From Hyphomicrobiales bacterium (GTDB taxonomy: Bacteria; Pseudomonadota; Alphaproteobacteria; Rhizobiales; JAKIUO01): 19,326 nucleotides of DNA. The notes beneath the pieces were generated by a model. It saw only the letters and a list, made by a program, of their open reading frames with translations, did no database searches and had not been told where the DNA came from. Shown in pieces: positions 7,084-13,532 of this stretch. Position 1 is the stretch's first letter. Every line of letters starts with the position of its first letter. The stretch is taken from the NCBI GenBank assembly GCA_027069645.1, contig JALXEI010000114.1, positions 1 to 19,326 on the forward strand, given 5' to 3'. A program made the translations under genes and the position numbers.

Positions 7084-7325
7084 TCATAAACAGGATCGAA
7101 ATGACAGGAGCAGATTTGTTTTCCCGCAAGGCGCAAGTTCGCAGGAAACCTTGTGGTTTTCAAGAGCTTGCAACACAGCGGGGGAGCAAATATGCCCTGT
7201 CCGCAAGATGCCAAAAGCGCTGCAATCCGCGGCCAAAATGATCTTGCACGTACGAAAGTACGCGTTGCGATCATTTTAACCTCGTATTTTTGCGTTTTTG
7301 GCACCATTATCGATCCTGTTTATGA
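7084..7325 (-). repeat. 242-bp terminal-inverted-repeat element, copy 2 (MITE-like)
   Basis: Reverse-oriented partner of the element at 2658-2899, same length, same TCATAAACAGGATCGA ends (7084-7099 and 7310-7325) and the same nested hairpin core. Here the terminal symmetry extends outwards: CAGGCCG-T/C-AAAC continues on both sides (7072-7083 and 7326-7337), giving 28-base arms with one mismatch. The outer stem carries one change relative to copy 1 (a C-A mismatch read in one direction, a G-T wobble in the other). The copy ends 26 bases before the start codon of the propeller gene and is oriented relative to it just as copy 1 is to acuI, so the element may supply its promoter or leader. No clear target-site duplication. 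Confidence 0.85.
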
Positions 7326-7357
7326 GTTTGCGGCCTGGGGTTCTGCTGTCCCGGCTA

Positions 7358-7389
7358 TTTTTGGCACATCGTCTTTTTAGCACATCGTC
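7358..7389. repeat. Two tandem 16-base units
   Basis: The unit TTTTT(G/A)GCACATCGTC occurs twice in direct succession (7358-7373, 7374-7389) with one difference. It lies between repeat copy 2 and the 3' end of the tetR-type gene. It could be a pair of protein binding sites or a slippage duplication. The rest of 7338-7551 holds no supported gene; GTTTT/AAAAC at 7406-7420 is a weak hairpin only. Confidence 0.6.
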
Positions 7390-7551
7390 AGGGCCGGTTA
7401 TGGCTGTTTTCTTACAAAACATCCGGTCAAATACAAAATTGTCTTCCCGCGGGCCTGTGAATAAAGCGGTTTTGACGCTCATTCTATTCTGTCATTCTTT
7501 GTTCAAAATACGGCGCCGGCATGTCGGAAACCGGTATGCTGCAAGTCGGAT

Positions 7552-8184
7552 TTAACCCCGTTGCAGGGTGCGCAAATAGCGGTCTATTTCATCCGTTGTG
7601 CGAATAATCGGCGCCAGATCCCTCTCGTTTTTGGCCAGTCCGATGCTTCCCTCGACACAGGCAAGGATAAAGGTGGCCACGGAAACAGGGTCAATATCAT
7701 TTATGATGTTGCCCGCCGCCATGCCTCTTTTGAGCGCCCCGACAAGGGCCTCGTGCCACTGGTGGAAAATGTGGTTGATATGAACGCGGAATTCTTCATT
7801 GATCGGCGACATTTCCTGGGCGAGATTGTTGAGCGGGCAGCCCAGCATAAGCATTTCCATGCCATAGCATTCCGCCGATTTTTCGAAGGCGTCCTGAATG
7901 GCGTTGATCGGGTCGCTGGACTGATTGAGCGTGTCAAGCCATATATCCGTGATCTTGCCGTGGATCAGTTCGTCAACAACGGCGATGCCAAGCGCCTGCT
8001 TGCTGTCGAAATGGTGATAGAAAGCCCCTTTTGTCAGGCCGGTTTTTTCAAGCACAGCATCGACTCTCATGCCCTGAAAGCCATGCATGTGTATTTCGGT
8101 AAAGGCCGCTTCCAGCAATCTTTGTCGGGCGCTCGGCCGCTCGGATGCCGTTTCCGGGAGTTGATCATTCATACCTTTATTCAT
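7552..8184 (-). CDS. TetR/AcrR family transcriptional regulator
   Basis: A 210-residue regulator with the N-terminal TetR helix-turn-helix: 'RQRLLEAAFTEIHMHGFQGMRVDAVLEKTGLTKGAFYHHFDSK' corresponds to residues about 20-62, with the recognition helix at 'TKGAFYHHF'. The remaining ~145 residues are the ligand-binding and dimerisation half; 'GCPLNNLAQE' resembles the 'GC..xNLA.E' motif of one common C-terminal type (TetR_C_13-like). Such proteins repress nearby genes until a small molecule binds. Start is uncertain: ATG 8184 is used, ATG 8172 and TTG 8208 are also in frame and none has a strong ribosome binding site. The closest divergent gene is the first DUF2865 gene (8416). No efflux or enzyme gene is adjacent, so the target is unknown. 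Confidence 0.9.
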   Translation of the reverse strand: MNKGMNDQLPETASERPSARQRLLEAAFTEIHMHGFQGMRVDAVLEKTGLTKGAFYHHFDSKQALGIAVVDELIHGKITDIWLDTLNQSSDPINAIQDAFEKSAECYGMEMLMLGCPLNNLAQEMSPINEEFRVHINHIFHQWHEALVGALKRGMAAGNIINDIDPVSVATFILACVEGSIGLAKNERDLAPIIRTTDEIDRYLRTLQRG

Positions 8185-8415
8185 GCACCCAATTGGTCGC
8201 CGGTTCAATGATTTTGATCAGTTCGTGACGCTGAAACCGGATACAGGCGGAGAATTCGGGCTATTCGGGCGCGAATACGACATGAAGGTTAATCATTCTT
8301 TTCTGTTTTTGTGCGAAACTGTCGCCAGTCGCAGAGTGCGGATCGGCGGCCACCAGAAGCCGGTTATCGGGTCTGCCGGGAAAATGATTGCTGTTTCGAG
8401 TTGTTGAGGTGCGTT

Positions 8416-9378
8416 ATGATCAGGCCGGGCAGGATTGCTGCGTCATATTTCGGTGCGTGCATTGCTAAATATTGTCTGCGGGCCGGTATCAGGCTTTTTC
8501 CGGCAGTTTTTTTTATTGTAGCGGCTCATCCTTTGACCGGGTCCGTGGCGGCAAATGCACAGAGCTATCGCCCGCACAGCAAGGCCATATCCGCCGGAGC
8601 GCGTCAAAAGAGGGGGCGAGGGAAACAACGCTATCGTGTTCGCTCGCCGAAAAAGACATTGTTTCCAGGCACCCTGTTTGCGAGCAATCCCCGAAGGCGG
8701 CGCGCAAAACCCGTCAAGCCGCTGTTTGGCAGCTTCAGTCTGAAATTGCCGACAATCTCGCCTTCTCGCAATCCGGCGGCTCTGCGGGCTTCCTATGAAC
8801 ACAGGATGCGTGCGGGGGCCAGGCGTCCGGTCCGCTCGGCCATTCCGCTGGCAAGGCCCCGTATTGCGGGCGGTCAGCGCCGTTCGCGAGAAATGGTGCG
8901 CAGGATCGATCACGGCAACAGACCGCGAGGGGCAGTCCGACCGGGGAGCGGAAAATATCGCACCATGTGTGTTCGCCTTTGTGACGGGTTCTATTTTCCG
9001 GTCAGTTTCCGAACGGGGCGAAACCGTTTTTCGAGCGATGAACAGCGTTGCAATTCAGAATGTTACAACGCCCCGACCAAACTGTTTTACTATTCCAATC
9101 CCGGCGGTTCGATCGAGAATATGCGTGCCCTTGACGGAACGCGTTACAGGGATCTGGCCAATGCATTCAAATATCGCCGCAAATTTGTTGCCGATTGCCG
9201 CTGCAAGGCCGCCCCCTGGAGTGAACAGGCGCGACAACAGCATGAAAGCTGGGCGCTTGAAAGAAAAAGCGTTTTTGTCGAAGTCGATGCCTTCCGGTCC
9301 GATGAAAAAGAAAAGGGGAAGGGGAATGTGACCACGGCCGCGACTGCGGCAAACAGTGTCTCGCGTTTTCAATATTAA
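8416..9378 (+). CDS. DUF2865 domain protein, paralogue 1
   Basis: A 320-residue exported protein. ATG 8416 follows GAGGT by 5 bases; residues about 20-50 contain a hydrophobic segment ('LFPAVFFIVAAHPLTG') ending in 'AANAQ', a plausible signal peptide with a longer-than-usual basic n-region. Residues 50-175 are rich in Arg, Pro and Ser and look unstructured. The conserved DUF2865 part spans about 180-275: 'RTMCVRLCDGFYFPVSF' (C185, C189), a central 'C..EC' pair, 'LFYYSNPGG', 'LANAF.YRR' and 'VADCRCKAAPW' (C261, C263). The six cysteines suggest a disulphide-held extracytoplasmic fold. Known from alphaproteobacteria; role not established. Next gene is its paralogue, 177 bases on. Confidence 0.85.
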   Translation: MIRPGRIAASYFGACIAKYCLRAGIRLFPAVFFIVAAHPLTGSVAANAQSYRPHSKAISAGARQKRGRGKQRYRVRSPKKTLFPGTLFASNPRRRRAKPVKPLFGSFSLKLPTISPSRNPAALRASYEHRMRAGARRPVRSAIPLARPRIAGGQRRSREMVRRIDHGNRPRGAVRPGSGKYRTMCVRLCDGFYFPVSFRTGRNRFSSDEQRCNSECYNAPTKLFYYSNPGGSIENMRALDGTRYRDLANAFKYRRKFVADCRCKAAPWSEQARQQHESWALERKSVFVEVDAFRSDEKEKGKGNVTTAATAANSVSRFQY

Positions 9379-9470
9379 GGCAAATATCCGATTTGTACGG
9401 AATTTGCGTGCGGGAATGCTGAAAAAACTTGTCATCTCCGGAAAATATGCGTTAAATATCAGATCACTGT

Positions 9471-9487
9471 GCCGGGCCCGGCTTTTT
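9471..9487 (+). terminator. Weak terminator-like palindrome between the DUF2865 genes
   Basis: The perfect 12-base palindrome GCCGGGCCCGGC (9471-9482) is followed at once by TTTTT. If folded, the stem is only four pairs around GGCC, so termination would be inefficient. It could reduce read-through between the two paralogues. Confidence 0.25.
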
Positions 9488-9555
9488 GGCGGGGTTGCAA
9501 TATTTCCGGCGAGATCAGCAGACAACAGTATTTTCTTTGAGTGGTGTGCATTGTT

Positions 9556-10428
9556 ATGACGCGTTTGCCCCGGTTTGGGCGTGTTTCCCGGTTAAAGAGG
9601 CGCAGTAAAAAGCTGGCCGGTATTCTGTTGTTACTGGTACCTGGCCTGTTTCTGGTCGGTTTTTCGCAACCACATCATTTTTCGGCGCATGCGGCCGGGT
9701 GGCTGGACCGGATTTTCGGGGATTTCAGACCCCGCACGCGCTCGCGATCCCGTTACAAGGCACCTGCACGCATCAGGATCCCGAAAACAATCCGACCGGC
9801 ACGTGGTCGTGGTGCCTGGGGAATAGGCAGAATTGATCCGGTTCGTCGCCTGACCCGCCAAAAGAGAAGCAGGCGTCATGTCCCGAAAAGCGCAGGTACC
9901 TACCGAACCATGTGCGTTCGAACCTGCGACGGTTTTTATTTCCCCGTCAGTTTTGCCACCCGCAAGGGCAATCTGGCCCGGGATGCCAAAGCCTGTCAGT
10001 CGAGTTGCGGGGCACCGGCGCGCCTCTATTATTATCCAAACCCCGGCGGCAATCCGGAGGAGATGATTTCCTACAAGGGGAAAGAGAAATACACAAAGCT
10101 TGCAAATGCGTTTTTGTTCAGGAAACAGTTTGTTGCTGACTGCCGTTGCAAACCCGAACCCTGGACGGCGGCGGCAAAGCAGCTTCATCAAAAATATGCC
10201 CGTCTGGAAAAACAAAAAGCAAAACGGACAGCTTCCTCGCGCAAATATGCAAAGAGCCGCCGCTATTCCCGTTGGCGGCGGGGCAAACGTCGGCGGGCAC
10301 GTAATGATTGCCGCGTGTCGAGCCGCAGGAGGGGGCTTTATATCCGTCGTATCGGGGCGCGAAGAAGCGAACGCTCCATTCGTATAAAAAGGCGCTCACC
10401 TCGCCGCACGACAAGCTGGACGTTCTGA
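9556..10428 (+). CDS. DUF2865 domain protein, paralogue 2
   Basis: A 290-residue exported protein with the same plan as the preceding gene: basic n-region, hydrophobic segment ('LAGILLLLVPGLFLVGF', about 20-37), an Arg-rich linker and the DUF2865 core at about 115-210: 'TYRTMCVRTCDGFYFPVSF' (C120, C124), 'C..SC', 'LYYYPNPGG', 'LANAF.FRK' and 'VADCRCKPEPW' (C196, C198). It differs by a ~70-residue extremely basic C-terminal tail (many RR/KR pairs) that could bind nucleic acid, anionic polysaccharide or phospholipid head groups. ATG 9556 is chosen by analogy with paralogue 1; GTG 9541 is also in frame and no strong ribosome binding site decides. The pair almost certainly arose by tandem duplication and then diverged outside the core. 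Confidence 0.84.
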   Translation: MTRLPRFGRVSRLKRRSKKLAGILLLLVPGLFLVGFSQPHHFSAHAAGWLDRIFGDFRPRTRSRSRYKAPARIRIPKTIRPARGRGAWGIGRIDPVRRLTRQKRSRRHVPKSAGTYRTMCVRTCDGFYFPVSFATRKGNLARDAKACQSSCGAPARLYYYPNPGGNPEEMISYKGKEKYTKLANAFLFRKQFVADCRCKPEPWTAAAKQLHQKYARLEKQKAKRTASSRKYAKSRRYSRWRRGKRRRARNDCRVSSRRRGLYIRRIGARRSERSIRIKRRSPRRTTSWTF

Positions 10429-10524
10429 TTGCACTGTTCATCGCTCCCGGCTCCGCCTTGCTTGCGGGCCTTCATCCGGCACAGGAATTGAAGTGCAGGC
10501 CGTTGTCGGTTAAAGCTCTCGTTC

Positions 10525-11628
10525 ATGAATAAAATAAAAGCACTGCCAACGCTGTTATATCTGTCCCTGGTGGCCGCGGTCCTGGTGATACTGACCTTTA
10601 CGGCAGCACTTCCCTGGTATCGGGAATGGTCAGGCAGTCTCCGGGCCGATGAAAGTCTGGTTTTTTTGCCGACCTCCGGGGCGCGCAATGCCGACGGAAG
10701 CTGGACACTGCCGGTTCATTCGTGGATTTTCGAGCGTGAAGACGGCGATATATCGCGTATTCTCGGGCGTCGGGCCATTGCCGAACTGGCCGAACAGTTT
10801 GGTGTGAGTGAACGGGAGACGAAATCACAGCTCTTCAGGGATCGCATCGGCTATTTTCTTGTCGACAACAAGCGCGGCAGGCGGCCCTATGTCACCATCA
10901 GTTCGCTCGGGCAGACGCTGCCGGTCGAGGCCCGTCTTGCGAGGAGTGGCGCCAATGGCCATGCGCTGACACGGCTGACCTGGTCGGGACCGGACCGCGA
11001 GGGAAGCTGGTTGACCCTTGCGGCCAGACTGCCAAAGGGGGACCGGCGCAGTTTTATCGGTCAGATCAAGCTGATCCCGCAAGAAGGTCTGTCGGTGATC
11101 TGTGATATTGATGATACCATCAAGGTTTCCAACGTGCTCGACAAGCGCGAATTGTTGCGCAACATATTGTTTCGCCCGCAAAGGCCGGTGCGCAGCATGG
11201 CAGCCTATTTGCACGAGCTGGAGCGCAAGGGTGCCTATTTTCACTATGTTTCGGCGGCCCCCTGGCAACTTTATCCGACCCTCAAACCGTTTCTTGACAG
11301 GAATGTACCGCGCGGTACCGTCTCCTTGCGCTATTTCCGTCTCAAGGACAAAAGCTTTGTTGATTTTCTGAAATCAAGCAGGGATTACAAGATCAACACC
11401 ATCAGCGGAATTATCAGGCGCTATCCGAAGCACCGTTTCCATCTGATTGGCGACAGTGGCGAGCATGACCCGGAAGTCTATGGCGAAATAGCTCGTCGCT
11501 TTGCCAGGCAGGTGAGGGCGATCACCATTCGCCGGGTTGAAGGGGCTGACAATCGGGAAGAACGCTTCAGGGCAGCTTTTGAAGGTTTGCCGGACAGCCT
11601 GTGGCAGGTGCGTCAATTCAAACCGTGA
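10525..11628 (+). CDS. App1-like (DUF2183) HAD-superfamily phosphatase, membrane-anchored
   Basis: A 367-residue protein with an N-terminal membrane segment (about 7-30), a middle region with beta-rich look, and a C-terminal DUF2183/App1 catalytic domain. The HAD motif I is 'CDIDDTIK' (nucleophile D194, general acid D196), motif II is the Ser in 'YVSAAPWQLYP' (S243), and motif IV is 'GDSGEHDPEVY' (309-319) with acidic Mg2+ ligands. The yeast founder, App1, is a Mg2+-dependent phosphatidate phosphatase; a lipid phosphatase role at the inner membrane is an inference from that. No good ribosome binding site precedes ATG 10525. Its stop is 13 bases before the start of the permease gene, so the two are probably one transcript. 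Confidence 0.85.
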   Translation: MNKIKALPTLLYLSLVAAVLVILTFTAALPWYREWSGSLRADESLVFLPTSGARNADGSWTLPVHSWIFEREDGDISRILGRRAIAELAEQFGVSERETKSQLFRDRIGYFLVDNKRGRRPYVTISSLGQTLPVEARLARSGANGHALTRLTWSGPDREGSWLTLAARLPKGDRRSFIGQIKLIPQEGLSVICDIDDTIKVSNVLDKRELLRNILFRPQRPVRSMAAYLHELERKGAYFHYVSAAPWQLYPTLKPFLDRNVPRGTVSLRYFRLKDKSFVDFLKSSRDYKINTISGIIRRYPKHRFHLIGDSGEHDPEVYGEIARRFARQVRAITIRRVEGADNREERFRAAFEGLPDSLWQVRQFKP

Positions 11629-11641
11629 GAGGGGACAAGGT

Positions 11642-12955
11642 GTGAGCGATAAATCCTGTTGCAGACCGCGTGACAAGGCGCTGGGCGTTTTCGAGCTGGT
11701 GGCGATTGCGCTGGGCGGCATGGTGGGCGGCGGCATTTTCACCATTCTCGGCGTTTCGGTGTCGATGATCGGCGTCTATACCCCTCTGGCCATTGTCATT
11801 GGTGGCGGCTTTGCGGCGCTGGCGGCCTATTCCTATATCAAGCTGGGCGTGTACTACAAGGATGAGGGGGCGACCTATTCCTTTTTGAAACGCGCTTTTC
11901 CGGCCTGGCCCTTTGCCGCGTCGCTGATCGGCTGGTGGGTGATTTTCGGCTATATCAGCACGCTGGCCCTCTATGCCTATACCTTTTCCTCCTATGCCAT
12001 CAGCTCTTTTGCCTTTGCCGACAGTGAATGGGTGCGCAAAATGGTTGCAGGGGGCATTATCGGTCTGTTTACGCTGGTGAATGTATGGAGCGTCAACGGC
12101 ATGGGCAAGATCGAGGATCTGATGGTCTACTCCAAGCTGGTCATTCTGGCGCTGATCAGTTTCGTGCTTATTCATCATGGTCATGCAACACTGCCCGAAC
12201 TGTTGCGCGACAGTGGCGATGTGTCCTTTTACAAAATCCTCATTGTCGCCTCACTGACCTTTGTCGCCTATGAGGGGTTTCAACTGGTGATCAATGCGGT
12301 GGGCGAGATGGAGAGTCCGGAAAAGAACATCCCGCGTGCCATTTATGCAGCCATTGTCATGGCGGTGCTGATCTATGTGGTGATTGCCATTGGGGCCTTG
12401 ATGGCCATTCCTTTTCGCGAGATCATCGACAATCAGGAATATGCGCTGGCGGCGGGAGCCGGGCAGGCGCTGGGCCATTGGGGTTCTGATCTGGTCATTA
12501 TCGGAGCGTTACTGGCGACCAGTTCGGCGATTAGCGGAACGGTGTTTGGCGCCTCGCGGCAAATGGCGGTGATTGCCGAAGATGGCTATTTTCCTTCCCT
12601 TCTGGCGCAGCGCAGAAACAATATTCCGGTCAATGCCATTCTGGCCATGTCGGCGCTGGCTTTTGGCTTTATTCTGGCGGGCAGCTTGCAGGTCATTCTG
12701 GAATTTGGTTCCATCACCTTTTTACTGGTCTCGCTGCTCATCGCCATGACCAATCACAAGATGCGCGAGGCCACGCGTTCTCATGTGATTTTCACCAATC
12801 TGTCCATGCTGGGCCTGCTGGCCGGGACGATCATTCTGGTGGTTTTCAAGGGCATGACGCAGCCTGAACAATTACTTTATATCGTGGTCCTCTATGCTTT
12901 CCTGACCATAAGCGCATGGGCCTATGCACGGCGGCGAAAGTCAGTCAAGCCATAG
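11642..12955 (+). CDS. APC family amino acid permease
   Basis: A 437-residue polytopic protein with about 12 hydrophobic segments. The opening 'LGVFELVAIALGGMVGGGIFTILG' carries the unwound-helix GGGIF motif (29-33) that binds the amino-acid carboxylate in APC transporters. 'VAYEGFQLVINAVGEMESPEKNIPRAI' (loop before helix 7 region) and 'GASRQMAVIAEDGYFP' are further family signatures. It likely imports an amino acid or related amine with H+ or Na+; the substrate cannot be told from sequence. The GTG at 11642 has AGGGGA about six bases upstream. It follows the App1-like gene by 13 bases and overlaps the end of the convergent Uma2 gene by 15 bases. Confidence 0.9.
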   Translation: MSDKSCCRPRDKALGVFELVAIALGGMVGGGIFTILGVSVSMIGVYTPLAIVIGGGFAALAAYSYIKLGVYYKDEGATYSFLKRAFPAWPFAASLIGWWVIFGYISTLALYAYTFSSYAISSFAFADSEWVRKMVAGGIIGLFTLVNVWSVNGMGKIEDLMVYSKLVILALISFVLIHHGHATLPELLRDSGDVSFYKILIVASLTFVAYEGFQLVINAVGEMESPEKNIPRAIYAAIVMAVLIYVVIAIGALMAIPFREIIDNQEYALAAGAGQALGHWGSDLVIIGALLATSSAISGTVFGASRQMAVIAEDGYFPSLLAQRRNNIPVNAILAMSALAFGFILAGSLQVILEFGSITFLLVSLLIAMTNHKMREATRSHVIFTNLSMLGLLAGTIILVVFKGMTQPEQLLYIVVLYAFLTISAWAYARRRKSVKP

Positions 12956-13513
12956 GGGCGCAAGGGAGAAGGGGGCGGCGGCGAAGGGCGGGGCGTTGAT
13001 TGTGTCATCATCGGCAAAGCTGCCGACCAGGCACCATTGGTCTTTTTGCAACTCGAAACATTCCACCGTGCGGCTGTCGGGGTCGACCAGCCAGATATGC
13101 GGCACCTTGAAGCTGGCATAAAGGTCGCGCTTGGTGGTGCGGTCCAGTTGTGCTGTGGAGGGGGAGAGTATTTCGCACACCCAGTCCGGGGCCAGCTCGA
13201 AAAAGGCGGTTTTGGGCAGCTCGGGCAGACGTTCGCGCCGCCATCCGGCAAGGTCGGGCACCATAATATGCCCCTCAAGATGCAGTTCGGGTTCCACAAG
13301 AATGATCCAGCCGCCGGGGCCGCCCTGACCTTTGTAAAACGGCACCAGCAATTCACTGCCCAGCGCTGATGCGGCCAGCGCATGACGAGGGGCCGGGCGC
13401 GGGTGGGTGTGCAGTGCGCCGTTGAGGATTTCCGCGACCTGATTTTCCGGCACCGCCAGAAATGCATCATAAACCGACGATTTTTTGAGTGATCGTGCCA
13501 TGTCGGCTTTCAC
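12941..13513 (-). CDS. Uma2 family (DUF820) putative endonuclease
   Basis: A 190-residue protein of the Uma2/DUF820 family, which has a PD-(D/E)XK nuclease fold. Expected positions are present: E74 in 'LVEPEL', D87 in 'VPDLAGW', E114 in 'CEILSPST' and K128 in 'TKRDLY', followed by the typical 'VPHIWLVDPDSRTVE'. All the acidic and lysine residues seem intact, so it may be active; the biological substrate of the family is unknown. The GTG start at 13513 is preferred over ATG 13501 because AGGAGG lies 3 bases upstream of the GTG and 15 from the ATG. It starts 19 bases after the stop of the large TIGR02302 gene on the same strand and ends overlapping the permease gene. Uma2 genes are numerous in cyanobacteria; here a single copy is seen. 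Confidence 0.87.
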   Translation of the reverse strand: MKADMARSLKKSSVYDAFLAVPENQVAEILNGALHTHPRPAPRHALAASALGSELLVPFYKGQGGPGGWIILVEPELHLEGHIMVPDLAGWRRERLPELPKTAFFELAPDWVCEILSPSTAQLDRTTKRDLYASFKVPHIWLVDPDSRTVECFELQKDQWCLVGSFADDDTINAPPFAAAPFSLAPLWLD

Positions 13514-13532
13514 GTTCCTCCTTGTGGATGGC

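Noticed and set aside
7552..8184. Naming the TetR protein AcuR because acuI is in the window
   Set aside because: acuI is over 3.6 kb away with two unrelated genes between, and I see no AcuR-specific feature or shared operator.
8189..8207. ATTG...CAAT and CCAATTGG symmetry near the tetR start as an operator
   Set aside because: The perfect part is only 8 bases and lies over the possible start codons; it is too short to separate from chance.
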